64,000 bases of DNA, taken from Rhynchopus sp. YZ270_cl-10. Lineage: Eukaryota; Euglenozoa; Diplonemea; Diplonemida; Diplonemidae. Of the stretch, positions 38,075 to 47,849 are shown one piece after another. The DNA is taken from positions 1,488,001 through 1,552,000 of the forward strand of contig OZ037838.1 of NCBI GenBank assembly GCA_964035575.1. Reading direction: 5' to 3'. A program made the position numbers and the translations under genes. The notes beneath the pieces were generated by a model, which saw only the letters and a program-made list of their open reading frames with translations, was not told the DNA's origin and made no database searches. How positions within the stretch are numbered: position 1 is the first letter of the stretch; each line of letters starts with the position of its first letter.

Positions 38075-39695
38075 ATGAATTTTTCGGACACATCTGATGG
38101 CTACAACTCATCAGGATCTACGATGCTTGATGTCATGGACACCGAAGAACTGCTGCTGACACTGCAGCAGACGTCTGTCAGGTGGCGCATGAAGAGACCC
38201 CCAACGTGTGTACATTTTATTATTTTTCAGATGTAAACCGCTACTAGACACAGGGTCAGTGTGCACCCGGTCATACATATATTACACTAAGGTACCCCAA
38301 GAGTGCTTTGTATTTGGAGTTATTTTTCTTATGATTCGGGGGAAGTGTGCCGTCTATTTTCTCCACACTGCATACAGGCCCATCGCCGCACGCATCTGCT
38401 CCGCCGCTGTGACTGACTCCATCCACTCGAAGCTGCTGTCCCTCGACCTCTCTGGGTACATCGGTGTCAAGGGTTTATGCTGCGCCTTCCAGACGTTGCT
38501 CCCGAACCTTCCGTTTCTGGAAAAGCTTTCTGTTGTGGGCGCAGGGATGTACTACGGCGACGCGTCTCAGCACCTGGCTGGGGATGGGGGTGTCGATGGG
38601 AACACGTGTGTAGGGGTGCTTGCAGATGAGGCGGCTGTGCACACATCGCTCCGGTGTTTGGACCTGCGGGACAACGGGATTGCGACGGTGGGTGCGAAGC
38701 GTCTGCTGCATATGATAGAAGCAAACGCACGCATCACAAGCCTCGACCTAGGCGGCAACCACATCAAAGGGCGTGAGCAGCGACTCATTGCAGACCGCCT
38801 CTGTATTAATGTCAATACCACGGACGCGCCGCAGGCACACCCCACACGACACAGACCCGACACAGACGACACACCATGCGTGCTCCCGCCAGGCCTCCCC
38901 CTGGATCTGCACACCCTCCTGGAAGGCGCTGTGTACCCAGTGACGTCGGTGTCCGCAGGTACCGTGCAGGATGCATTCCACATCGTCGTCCGTGGGTCTG
39001 TCGGTGTTGGTGTCGTGCAGCCTGCCCGCGGGGGTGCGAGCGGCACCGTAGCAACGTGCGCCACAGTGTGCGCGCCAGCACTGCTGCCGTACACTGCGCT
39101 GCTTGCGGAGGATGTGCCAGCAGGGGGGGAGACTGTGGGTGGTGCGTGGGACGGTGTCTGTGCAGACGACACCTTTCTGCGCACGTTTGTGCGCACTTGG
39201 CGTGGTGTCTCCCTTTCGGCTGTAGCAGGTGCGGATGCACAGATCCTCCGGGTGCGTGCGTCGCACACCCAAAGGGTAGCACGCGCCCTGCGCTCACGTC
39301 TCCTCAGCACGCTCCCCACAGTGGCGCGCGTGCCCTGGCTGCAGGGCCTTCCGTGGAGCAGGCTTCTCAGTCTCTGCGACTGCAGCACCGTGGCAACGTA
39401 CGCAGCAGGGGAACGCGTTGCGCGGCCTGCCCACCATGTACACGTCATCGCCTCTGGGACTGTGCAGGTGTGCGCTGGGGTTGAGGGGCAAGACAAGCAT
39501 GAAGAGCCTAGTGTGGCACGCATATACTCGGTGCTGGATGTGCTGGGGCTCGAGGCGTGTCTAACAGGGGATGAGGAGGAGGGGGAGGAGATGCACTGTG
39601 CCACGGCTGCAGCAGTCGTGCAGATTCCTGCGGCTGATCTTCTCAGTGCGGTGGACGAGTATTCAACTCGCGACGTTCTGAAGAGGGCAGTGTAG
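38075..39695 (+). CDS. LRR plus cyclic-nucleotide-binding-like protein, one intron
   Basis: Exons 38075-38205 and 38378-39695, 482 aa; donor GTGTGT, acceptor CATACAG, 172-nt intron that restores frame (...RWRMKRPPT|PIAARICSA). Exon 1 supplies an acidic start (MNFSDTSDGYNSSGST). About 65-175 are ribonuclease-inhibitor type LRRs (LLSLDLSGYIGVKGL, LRCLDLRDNGIATVGAKRLL, ITSLDLGGNHI). About 225-345 and 350-470 resemble two cyclic-nucleotide-binding folds (FHIVVRGSVGVGVV; ATYAAGERVARPAHHVHVIA), though the phosphate-binding cassette is not clear, so ligand binding is uncertain. A regulatory scaffold is likely. It sits within the UbWD array but shares nothing with it. An unspliced start is possible but gives a poor N-terminus. 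Confidence 0.65.
38206..38377 (+). other. probable intron, 172 nt
   Basis: GTGTGTACATTT donor, AT-rich interior and CTGCATACAG acceptor; phase 2. Joins an ATG-bearing exon to the LRR frame. Confidence 0.55.
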
Positions 39696-40169
39696 TGTAG
39701 GGATGAGACACGTTTTTGCATTTACACGCGATTAGTTGGTTTTTTTTTTTCCAGACTGAGCACAATGCTCAGCTCAGCAGCCTTGCTCTTTAGTTTCTCT
39801 TTGTGATTTTGTGTTTAAGAATGTCGAGTATTTAAAAGAGGTAAAATAAGTCAATTTTTTGGTGCAGTGGGTCTTTGGGGTGATTGGCGCTTTCTCTGTG
39901 TTTGCTGTCAGTAGGGCGCGTAGCTCTATGGTTCTGCACTTCAGTGTTAATATGGGTGGGGCAGTTATTCACATGCAGTTACACCAGCCACCCCGTGTGG
40001 GAACGACCACACCACCCTTTACCTCTTTTTTTTTACTTTGTCTTAAGTTAAAAACTCTCTTCTGTTGGTAGAAACTACAGACACAACGAAACCATCACAA
40101 ACACACAAAACAAAACAACCCACACCTCACCCACTCCCAACAGAGGTGGAACAAGAAGAAGACAAAACA
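39696..40169. other. spacer and type A leader of UbWD copy 5
   Basis: Unique to about 39990, then the array flank (GACCACACCACCCTTTACCTC) and the leader to the ATG. No gene. Confidence 0.5.
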
Positions 40170-41324
40170 ATGGATGTGACCTTTGTGCTGGAAGAGTCAG
40201 GCGTGACTGCGACAGTGGAGGTGCCGTGCGAGGCGGACGTTGCAGCGGCAAAGGAGGTTGCGTGCACGGCGCTTGCTGTCTCGCCTGCGTCTGTCGAGAT
40301 GCGCATCGGCACGCAGGTGCTGGAGGGGACGTGCCGTCTGCAGGACACTGCCTTTGGTGCAGGGGTGCAGGTTGTGCTTGCCCGCCGCTTGGCCGACATC
40401 AAGTGTCCTGCTGAGTACAGTGTAGAGGTGCCACCTGAAGGGCAGGAGATGAATATCAATCTTTTAACGCTGTCTCCTTGTGGAGCACTCTGCCTCTTTA
40501 CACATAATGCACGCTACGTCACCGGCCTCGATACAGAAACCTTCAGCCCTGCCTTCAAGTTCAAAGTAGGCGTTAACGTGCATGGTCTGCCTGCCATCTC
40601 ACGGTGCAAGACACGCTGCTACCTGCCGTGCAAGGATGAAAGGGAAGCAGGTATACACGAGGTTGCGCTTCCGGGTGGGGAGGTGCTCCGCAAAGTCGAC
40701 GTCCTCTCCTCCGCAGTGTACGCGTGTGGTGGTGTTGTTGTCTCCTATGGTGAACAAGGAAGCGTCTCTGTGTATGACGAAGACCTGACGTTGCTCCGCA
40801 CTCTCTCGCACGCAGGGTGCAGGAAGGTGGCAGTGTCGGACTGTGGTGGGTGGGTGATCACCTGCTCCTGGGAGGAGAGAAACGCACGTCTGTGGGATGT
40901 GAACACAGGAGAAGCTGTTGCATGTGTTCCTGCTAATTGGAATAGTATCGTGGCGCTTTCACGATGTGCCTCTGTCTTTGCTGTGGCGAGTTCTGACGAA
41001 ATGCAGCTCTATGACTGGAGTGGTGCGGCTCTTGGCAACCTTAAAACGCCGTATCATATATTTGCTGACCTGCAGTTCACTCCCTCCGGGAAGTATCTCG
41101 TAGTACGGGTGTGTCGGTTGCTGGGTGTGGGTGCTAAATATATACTGCACCAGTATGATGTGGCGACCATGTCCTGTGTGCGTGAGATACCGGACTCGGA
41201 CGGCTACGATGCGTTTACGATATCGCCGTGTTCACGTGTGGTAGTGTTTGCGAACTCAGGACGAGGTACTTTTGAGACCTCGGGACGAAACACTATCGAG
41301 ACGAGACATCTGCACCCCTACTGA
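40170..41324 (+). CDS. UbWD family copy 5
   Basis: 384 aa, among the longest copies: insertions are KDEREAG after CYLPC, YGEQGSVSVYDED (shared only with copy 2), and a duplicated GRGTFETSGRNTIETRH stretch just before the C-terminal HLHPY. The frame extends upstream to 40065 without ATG, so the leader ATG is used. Ub-like domain identical except AFGAG for AFDAG (shared with copies 10 and 14). Seven blades recognisable: ARLWDVNTGEAV, LYDWSGAALGNL, QFTPSGKYLVVRV, ISPCSRVVVF. Stem-loop at 41334-41365. Confidence 0.85.
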   Translation: MDVTFVLEESGVTATVEVPCEADVAAAKEVACTALAVSPASVEMRIGTQVLEGTCRLQDTAFGAGVQVVLARRLADIKCPAEYSVEVPPEGQEMNINLLTLSPCGALCLFTHNARYVTGLDTETFSPAFKFKVGVNVHGLPAISRCKTRCYLPCKDEREAGIHEVALPGGEVLRKVDVLSSAVYACGGVVVSYGEQGSVSVYDEDLTLLRTLSHAGCRKVAVSDCGGWVITCSWEERNARLWDVNTGEAVACVPANWNSIVALSRCASVFAVASSDEMQLYDWSGAALGNLKTPYHIFADLQFTPSGKYLVVRVCRLLGVGAKYILHQYDVATMSCVREIPDSDGYDAFTISPCSRVVVFANSGRGTFETSGRNTIETRHLHPY

Positions 41325-41517
41325 GTGATGGTTTGCGAGAGGTTGTGTATTTGCAGCTTCTCGCAGGCAGTCCACGAATCCATAAAGAAGGGGGGGGGGA
41401 CCTGGGGGGGGGGTATTTCATTTTAAAAAGTTACACGGGTAGGGATGGGAAGAGAACAAGGTGTCGCTCTTTGGTGTGGCCAAATCCAAAAATAAAGTGT
41501 AATTTTTGTACTTCTAA

Positions 41518-41712
41518 GAATCTTTTGTATTATTTTTTGTATACCCAAAAAAAAGTCCTCGGAGTGTGCAAGAAAGCGGCGCACCTGACACCACTCCCAA
41601 CCACGTCATACGGTGCACTGATGGAAGATCACGCAGCCGACCTTCTGCCTACCTCGTAGAGGCAGGATTTATTGACGCAAAGACAGACGACCTTCTCCGA
41701 CCATCGCAGTAA
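41518..41712 (+). pseudogene. orphan C-terminal coding fragment
   Basis: Open frame without ATG, ending in TAA; the peptide SPRSVQESGAPDTTPN... and GFIDAKTDDLLRPSQ looks like a protein end, and its second half is GC-rich. It might be a last exon or the remainder of a gene broken by array growth. Family unknown. Confidence 0.35.
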
Positions 41713-41741
41713 GAGGGATGAGAGGGGAGGGGCATTTTTTT

Positions 41742-42046
41742 GAACAAGATAAAGCAAAAAGCTTGCGTTTCTTTTCTCGAACAGAAACATAAACACCACT
41801 TTGAATCAGAAAAAATATTTTTCCTCTTTTTTCTTCCACACGCGCTGGTTTTTGTGATTCGTTCATTTTTTATCAAAAAGCTTTCCCCTAGTTTCGAGTG
41901 CGAAACGTTTCTCCATGTATTGCACGGGAAACAACATGACAAACAGGTGCAGGGTGGTTCCGTGCTTATCATAGAACCTGGCACCTTGTGTGTCTCCCAA
42001 AAACCAAAAAGCATTGTGTGAAGTTTTGAAGGAAGGAAAAATAAAA
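41742..42046 (+). mobile_element. retroposon-like repeat A, copy 2
   Basis: GAACAAGATAAAGC start and GGAAGGAAAAATAAAA end, same orientation as 26401-26730; a few small deletions. Inserted in the flank of UbWD copy 5. Confidence 0.6.
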
Positions 42047-42574
42047 CTTTTTATACATTTTCTTTACTACTCAGGGCCTTAGGGTACTTTTCGCGTCAAG
42101 AAACAGATACCTGCCTGACCTGGTTGGTCTTCTGCTCTCGTCTGCACCTGCAGTCTGTTCATGTGTCTGTTTTACAAACTTCGTATTCTGTTGTGTCGTG
42201 TGTGTACCTAGTTCATCTTTCATCCCAACTGTCTTATGTATTTCGTAAGGCATTCATATTTCAAGGATCCTCTATTTTTGGTGTGTTTACACGAACCCCC
42301 GTATTTCCCATTTGTCTGAGGGATACTATTCACGACATGTAACACCAAAAGACCCCTATTTATGTTGTGCTCAACCTTGGATCTCCCCCTCCCTCTACTT
42401 TTTTTTTCCATGTGTGACCCGAGAATAAAGTGAATACAATCGTGGGCTTACCTGCATCCACCTTTTTAGAAGATGTGTTCTGTTGAGTCAGCACAGGCTT
42501 TCATCTTTGCAAAGCATTGTTTTTGCCCATAAAATGGTGTGATTGCAAATAAATAGCCATGACGTTTTCCCTTT

Positions 42575-42857
42575 CATACAATGCAACGAGGCCTGAAACG
42601 CCTGAAAATGGACATGTCTGGAAATTCTATCTGTGGTGTTTTTCCCTTTTGACATCCATTTCTGGACGTTTTGGGGGTAGAAAAAAAAGTGTTTTTTTTT
42701 TGTTTTTTATTTGCATGTCAAACAGTGTTTTTTTCTAGGATTCGGGTGTCTGATAGTGCGTATGACGCGGGTAGCGTACCAACTAAACAAAATATGAAAG
42801 GGGTTTGTATTATTTCCAGGCCTTAGCGAGGCCGGTTCGGCCTCGTTGCATTGTATG
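42575..42857. mobile_element. MITE-like element with 19-bp inverted ends
   Basis: CATACAATGCAACGAGGCC (42575-42593) and its perfect reverse complement (42839-42857). No coding frame inside. A related end (CCTCGTTGCATTGTA) lies at about 6835-6850 near a second GGCCTCGCTAAGG motif (6732-6744). Target duplication not evident. Confidence 0.5.
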
Positions 42858-43637
42858 ATATTTTCACACTTTTGTATTTTAAACCCCTCGCATACCCTTC
42901 CGCCCTTTTGTTGGTTCGCTCATTGTTTCACTGGAAAATATGCCCCATTCCCTCTTATTAAGAGAGCGTCTTGGTTCAGCCTTAACTCTGCAGCCTGAAG
43001 AATAAAACAAATAATGGAGCATATCTTCATCATGTGTACTGCTACTGCAATAAAGATATGATTACATGCAATGCTAAAAGGGAAATTGAACACCGTACCC
43101 CAACTCCCTTCCGTTTTCTATTCTGGGGCGGGTTGGAGTAGAGCCACATTTCACCCGACAGGTCGAGGTGTGTGCGTTTCGCCACAACCTCTCCCTTTTG
43201 TCTTTATTGTTTTTATTGCTTTGGAAAAAACGCAAAAAGGAGTGCGGTTTCAATTTCTACTCAGCGGTACAATGATCTGGTGTTTTTTCCCCCTTGCACT
43301 TTCATTGAATCACTATGAAAGTGCCTTTTTACATCCCTTTGACACATGTTGGTTCGTGAGGGTTACCTGACGCAGGAGCTTTTCTTGGAACTGTTTCATT
43401 CTCCTCACCCCAACAACATCACATTCAGAGAAGCATTGTTTTTTCGTTTTTATTCGCTTTCTTTTCTTCTTCCTCACACTTTGTTACTGTGAAGAAATTT
43501 TTTTTCGTTTCTAGTCGCATTCTTTGCGTCAGGTGTTCCATGCGTAGGGTCTAGCTGGCCTTAGCGACCGGAACCAACCTCCTTTCAACCTTGTTCTTGA
43601 TTTATCTCTACTTTAGCAGCAAAAATCCTGGTTTTTC

Positions 43638-43705
43638 ACTCCCTAGTCCCATCCTGGTCGCAAACGCGAGTTTTCCTGGAAGCGCAGGAAAAATGACTGG
43701 GGAGT
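43638..43705. repeat. paired foldback element, copy 1
   Basis: ACTCCCTAGTC pairs imperfectly with GACTGGGGAGT and encloses AACGCGAGTTTTCCTGG...AAGCGCAGGAAAA. A second copy lies at 60422-60489, in an area that also shares GCAGGAGCTTTTCTTGGAACT (43373 and 60033 regions). Confidence 0.45.
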
Positions 43706-43811
43706 GTTGGTGGCTCCGTGACGCCACAGAGCCGGCACACTCGTTGGAAAAAAGGAAAAAAAACCGTTTATATAAATCCCTGGCCCCGACGTGCAATAGA
43801 ATTAAAAAAAA

Positions 43812-43845
43812 GCCCGCACACCTTGGGGGGAGGTGTGCGGGCTGT
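43812..43845 (-). terminator. GC hairpin plus T-run (minus strand)
   Basis: On the minus strand, GCCCGCACACCT and AGGTGTGCGGGC form a perfect stem of 12 bp or more, followed directly by eight T. It lies about 11 bases past the stop of the minus-strand ORF at 43856-44083. This has the form of a bacterial intrinsic terminator, unexpected in a nuclear spacer. Confidence 0.5.
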
Positions 43846-43855
43846 AACCCCACCT

Positions 43856-44083
43856 CTACTTTCCCACTTTTGAAAAGAGGGCAGTTTTCTTAGCTGTTAC
43901 CTCCGGCACCCCCTTCTTAGCATGTAGCCGTGCAATGGTGTAGAACACCTTGATGCGGACTACCCCTTTGAAGGTTCTTTTCATCCTAAAAGTTGCTCTC
44001 AAGGGTTCAGGACGAACGACGTCTATACCTTCCGTAGTACAAACGCTTCGGCCAACATTGAGTACAGACCCGAATTCTCCCAC
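43856..44083 (-). CDS. small basic ORF on the minus strand
   Basis: 75 codons starting at GTG (first in-frame ATG at residue 34, about 43984), followed by the hairpin at 43812-43845. Peptide: GRSVCTTEGIDVVRPEPLR, then RMKRTFKGVVRIKVFYTIAR, then Lys-rich to FSKVGK. It has the balanced composition of a real, basic beta-rich protein or its C-terminus rather than a random frame. The family is not recognised. It could be a captured fragment from an organelle or bacterium, given the terminator-like hairpin. It has no matching promoter or leader that I can see. Confidence 0.35.
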   Translation of the reverse strand: MGEFGSVLNVGRSVCTTEGIDVVRPEPLRATFRMKRTFKGVVRIKVFYTIARLHAKKGVPEVTAKKTALFSKVGK

Positions 44084-44242
44084 CTGATAGGATTACTCGG
44101 CGATTGTCAACACAACAAAAAACATCATAGCATTGCTTTAGTGCCGCGTCCACGACGCGTTGCACTGCCAACATCACTTTTCTTTTCTTTTCAAAAAAAA
44201 ATAAAAAAAAACCCCCCTATTTTTTTACTCCGTGGTTAGTGA

Positions 44243-44390
44243 TGCAGTCCACCCTGTGTGGGAAGTACCTCCTCGCTGTCGCTGAGTACTGCGGTTGCTA
44301 TCGTGCGTTGCATCAGTATTTGCGTTGCACCTTCGACCTCCTATCATGTGAGGGAATTTATTTTGAGACATTTTCACGATTAACGACCAC
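44243..44390 (+). pseudogene. decayed UbWD end upstream of copy 6
   Basis: QSTLCGKYLLAVAEY...LHQYLRCTFDLLSCEG, the same relic seen after other copies, but here with no gene immediately before it. Confidence 0.5.
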
Positions 44391-44558
44391 ACCACCCTTT
44401 ACCTCTCTTTCACTTTTGCTTTGTTAAAACCCTCTTCTGTTGGTGGAAACTACAGACACAACGAAAGTCACTAACATATAAAAGAACCCACCCCTCATCT
44501 CCTCCCAACACCTCCTAGATCTATCCCAACAGAGGTGGAAAAAGAAGAAGACAAAACA

Positions 44559-45635
44559 ATGGATGTGACCTTTGTGCTGGAAGAGTCAGGCGTGACTGCG
44601 ACAGTGGAGGTGCCGTGCGAGGCGGACGTTGCAGCGGCAAAGGAGGTTGCGTGCACGGCGCTTGCTGTCTCGCCTGCGTCTGTCGAGATGCGCATCGGCA
44701 CGCAGGTGCTGGAGGGGACGTGCCGTCTGCAGGACACTGCGTTTGATGCAGGGGTGCAGATCGTACTTGCCCGTCGCTTGGCCGACATCAAGTGTCCTGC
44801 TGAGTACACTGTACCACCGCATACGGAACACTTGTCGCTGTCTCCTTGTGGAACACTTTGCGTTTTTTACCATGATAGCTGGGTCACGTGTTTTGGTGGC
44901 TTCGACACAGAAACGTTCGAGACTGCATTTGAGTTTGAAATCGAATTATCTGGTCGAGGTCCGCCAGCCATCTGGTGCAAGTCACGCTGCTACATGGCGT
45001 GTGGGCATTATCTTGCGGAGGTTGCGCTTCCGAGTGGGGAGGTGGTCCGCAAGGTTGACGGCTCCTCGTTCCAAGTGTTTGCCGGTTGCAGTGTTGTTGT
45101 CTCGAAGGGAAAAGATGGCGTCTCTGTGTATGACGAAGACCTGACGTTGCTCCGCTCGCTCCCGCACGAAGTGTGCGGGAAGGTTGCAGTGTCTGGTGGG
45201 TGGGTGATCACCTCTTCCAAGAAGGAGAAGAACGTACGTCTGTGGGATGTGAACACAGGTGAAGCTGTGGCATGTGTGCCTGCGAATGCTGGGCATGTGG
45301 CGATCTCGCAGTCTGGCTCTGTCTTTGCTGTGGAGTGCTCTGACGAAGTGCAGCTCTATGACTGGAGTGGTGAGGCTCTTGGCAGCTTGGAAAAGGAGGA
45401 ACATCATCGTTGCGTCTGTGGTGTGCAGTTCACTCCGTGTGGGAAGTATCTCGTAGTTGTGTTGGCAGGATATCCTTCGTACAGTCTCCACCAGTATGAT
45501 GTGGCGACCATGTCCTGTGTGCGTGTGATACCGGACAGTACGCATATTTTTGTTATTTCGCCATGTTCACGTGTGGTCATGTTTGAGTCATCAGAAAGGG
45601 GCGCCCTTGTGACACAGCATCTGTACCCCTACTGA
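44559..45635 (+). CDS. UbWD family copy 6
   Basis: 358 aa. Type A leader, ATG at 44559. The Ub-like domain is conserved. The following linker is of the short TVPPHTEHLSLSPCG type (also in copies 7, 9 and 11). The middle carries FYHDSWVTCFGGFDTETFE and the blade 4 variant VRLWDVNTGEAV; a CG pair is missing before blade 4 (VSGGWVITSS for VSDCGGWVITSS). C-terminus SSERGALVTQHLYPY, shared with copies 7 and 14. No post-stop stem-loop; a longer piece of decayed coding sequence follows (about 45700-45897). Closest to copy 7. Confidence 0.85.
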   Translation: MDVTFVLEESGVTATVEVPCEADVAAAKEVACTALAVSPASVEMRIGTQVLEGTCRLQDTAFDAGVQIVLARRLADIKCPAEYTVPPHTEHLSLSPCGTLCVFYHDSWVTCFGGFDTETFETAFEFEIELSGRGPPAIWCKSRCYMACGHYLAEVALPSGEVVRKVDGSSFQVFAGCSVVVSKGKDGVSVYDEDLTLLRSLPHEVCGKVAVSGGWVITSSKKEKNVRLWDVNTGEAVACVPANAGHVAISQSGSVFAVECSDEVQLYDWSGEALGSLEKEEHHRCVCGVQFTPCGKYLVVVLAGYPSYSLHQYDVATMSCVRVIPDSTHIFVISPCSRVVMFESSERGALVTQHLYPY

Positions 45636-46161
45636 GTGATGTTTAAGAGATATATAATATTTTGGGGAAAGCCAGAGAAGAGTAGCCCTCATGAGCACAA
45701 CATGCTTGTAGCAGTGCGGCTCTTAGCTGCTTTGATGAAGCATGGGCATGTCAGGGCGTGCAGTCCACCCTGTGTGGGAAGTACCTCCTCGCTGTCGCTG
45801 AGTACTGCGGTGTGTTGCTATCGTGCGTTACATCAGTATTTGCGTTGCACCCTCGACCTACTAGCCTGTGAGAAGATACATTTTGAGACATCTTGAGGAT
45901 GACGACCACACCACCCTATTCCTCTCTCTCTCTCTTCTAGCCTGTGAGGGAATATATTTTGATACCATTTTGAGAAAAACGACCACACCGCCCCTTCGCC
46001 TTTCTTTTTCACTTTTGCTTTGTGGAAAGTCTTTTGAAAGACTTTGTTTTCTCCTGTTGGTGGAAACTGCAGACACAACGAAACCATCACAAACACACAA
46101 AACAAAACAACCCACACCTCATCTCCTCCTGACAGAAGTGGAACAAGAAGAAGACAAAACA
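45636..46161. other. UbWD spacer with extended relic
   Basis: Includes a decayed gene end reaching further up than elsewhere (GTGCGGCTCTTAGCTGCTTTGA is the AAL.CF blade strand), then a duplicated flank (TAGCCTGTGAG...ATTTTGA twice) and a type A leader. Confidence 0.5.
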
Positions 46162-47250
46162 ATGGATGTGACCTTTGTGCTGGAAGAGTCAGGCATGACT
46201 GCGACAGTGGAGGTGCCGTGCGAGGCGGACGTTGCAGCGGCAAAGGAGGTTGCGTGCACGGCGCTTGCTGTCTCGCCTGCGTCTGTCGAGATGCGCATCG
46301 GCACGCAGGTGCTGGAGGGGACGTGCCGTCTGCAAGACACTGCGTTTGATGCAGGGGTACAGGTTGTGCTTGCCCGTCGCTTGGCTGACATCAAGTGTCC
46401 TGCTCAGTACACTGTATCACCGCATACGGAACACTTGTCGCTGTCTCCTTGTGGAACACTTTGCGTTTTTTACCATGATAACTGGGTCATGTCTTTTGGT
46501 GGCTTCGACACAGAAACGTTCGAGACTGCGTTTGAGTTTGACATCCATTTATCTGGTCGAGGTCCGCCTGCCATCTCACGGTGCAAGACACGCTGCTACA
46601 TGGCGTTTGGGCATTATCTTGCGGAGGTTGCGCTTCCGAGTGGGGAGGTGCTCCGCAAAGTTGACTGCTCCTCGTTCTCAGTGTTCGCGTGTGGTGGTGT
46701 TGTTGTCTCCAAGGGAAAAGATGGTGTCTCTGTGTATGATAAAGACTTCACGTTGCTTCGCTCGATCTCGCACAAAGGGTGCAGGGAGGTGGCAGTGTCG
46801 GACTGTGGTGGGTGGGTGATCACCTCCTCCTGGGAGGAACCGAACGTACGTCTGTGGGATGTGAACACAGGTGAAGCTGTGGCATGTGTGCCTGCGAATG
46901 GTGGGCATGTGGCGATCTCGCAGGCTGCCTCTGTCTTTGCTGTGGCGAGTTCTGATGAAATGCAGCTCTATGACTGGAGTGGTGCTGCTCTTGCCTGCTT
47001 GGAAAAGGAGGAATATCGTTGTGTCTGTGGCGTGCAGTTCACTCCGTGTGGGAAGTATCTCGTACTGGTGTTGGGGCGTGGAGAATATGCTGCGTACAAC
47101 CTTCACCAGTATGATGTGACGACCATGTCCTGTGTGCGTGTGATACAGGACAGTGCGCATATTTTTGTGATTTCGCCGTGTTCACATGTGGTCATGTTTG
47201 AGTCATCAGAAAGGGGCGCCCTTGTGACACAGCATCTGTACCCCTACTGA
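46162..47250 (+). CDS. UbWD family copy 7
   Basis: 362 aa; the frame is open upstream to 45868 but the leader ATG is used. Ub-like domain with Val12Met and otherwise conserved. Sister of copy 6 in the first blades (FYHDNWVMSFGGFDTETFE; ARLW replaced by VRLWDVNTGEAV), but the linker, the AVSDCGGWVITSSWEE segment and LYDWSGAALACLEKEEYRCVCG differ. The C-terminus again is SSERGALVTQHLYPY. The two genes probably arose by one local duplication followed by patch exchange. Decayed gene end follows at 47252-47395. Confidence 0.85.
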   Translation: MDVTFVLEESGMTATVEVPCEADVAAAKEVACTALAVSPASVEMRIGTQVLEGTCRLQDTAFDAGVQVVLARRLADIKCPAQYTVSPHTEHLSLSPCGTLCVFYHDNWVMSFGGFDTETFETAFEFDIHLSGRGPPAISRCKTRCYMAFGHYLAEVALPSGEVLRKVDCSSFSVFACGGVVVSKGKDGVSVYDKDFTLLRSISHKGCREVAVSDCGGWVITSSWEEPNVRLWDVNTGEAVACVPANGGHVAISQAASVFAVASSDEMQLYDWSGAALACLEKEEYRCVCGVQFTPCGKYLVLVLGRGEYAAYNLHQYDVTTMSCVRVIQDSAHIFVISPCSHVVMFESSERGALVTQHLYPY

Positions 47251-47849
47251 GCGATGCAGTCCACCCTGTGTGGGAAGTACCTCCTCGCTGTCGCTGAGTA
47301 CTGCGGTGTGTTGCTATCGTGCGTTGCATCAGTATTTGCGTTGTACCCTCAACCTACTAGCCTGTGAGGGAATTCATTTTGAGATATTTTGAGGATAACG
47401 ACCACACCACCCTTTACCTCTTTTTTATTGAACAAGATAAAACATTAAGCTCGCGTTTCTTTTATCGACCAGATTTATTCTCAAAAACGTATACACCACT
47501 TTCAACCAGGAAAAATATCTTCCTCTCCTTTTTTCTTCCACACGCGCTGGTTTTTTGTATCTCGTTAATTTTTATCAAAAAGCTTTTCGAGTGCGAAACG
47601 TTTCTCCATGTATTGCGCGGGAAACAATATGACAAACAGGTACAGGGTGGTTCCTTGCATATCATAGAACCTGGCACCTTGTGTGTCTCCCCAAAACCAA
47701 AAGCGTTGTGTGTGAAGTTTTGAAGGAAGGAATAGTAAAAACCTTTGCCTTGTTGAAACCTTGTTCTGTTTGCATCACAAACACACAAAACAAAACAACC
47801 CACACCTCATCTCCTCCCAACAGAGGTGGAACAAGAAGAAGACAAAACA
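47251..47849. other. UbWD spacer interrupted by repeat A
   Basis: The usual flank (GACCACACCACCCTTTACCTC) is split by the insert at 47430-47740 from the continuation (CTTTGCCTTGTTGAAACC) and the type A leader. Confidence 0.5.
47430..47740 (+). mobile_element. retroposon-like repeat A, copy 3
   Basis: Same start and interior as the copies at 26401 and 41742. Inserted into a UbWD 5' flank; uninterrupted versions of that flank at 40005-40070 and 44385-44450 show the empty state. Confidence 0.6.

Larger units (their letters stand above)
41325..44558. other. 3.2-kb spacer with several elements
   Basis: Holds an orphan C-terminal frame (41518-41712), repeat A copy 2 (41742-42046), a MITE-like element (42575-42857), a paired foldback element (43638-43705), a minus-strand ORF with a hairpin downstream (43812-44083), a decayed UbWD end (44243-44390) and the leader of copy 6. 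Confidence 0.55.

Noticed and set aside
38567-39721. 384-codon minus-strand frame
   Set aside because: Antisense of the LRR-CNB gene, Arg/Ser/Thr-rich, without plausible domains.
44239-44427. Small gene beginning MQSTLCGKYLL
   Set aside because: Equivalent sequence follows many UbWD stops with different frame damage; it is a decayed gene end.
45868-46161. N-terminal extension of UbWD copy 7 (and similar extensions of copies 5, 6, 10, 13)
   Set aside because: It translates the conserved non-coding leader; lengths differ between copies, and most upstream starts are not ATG.
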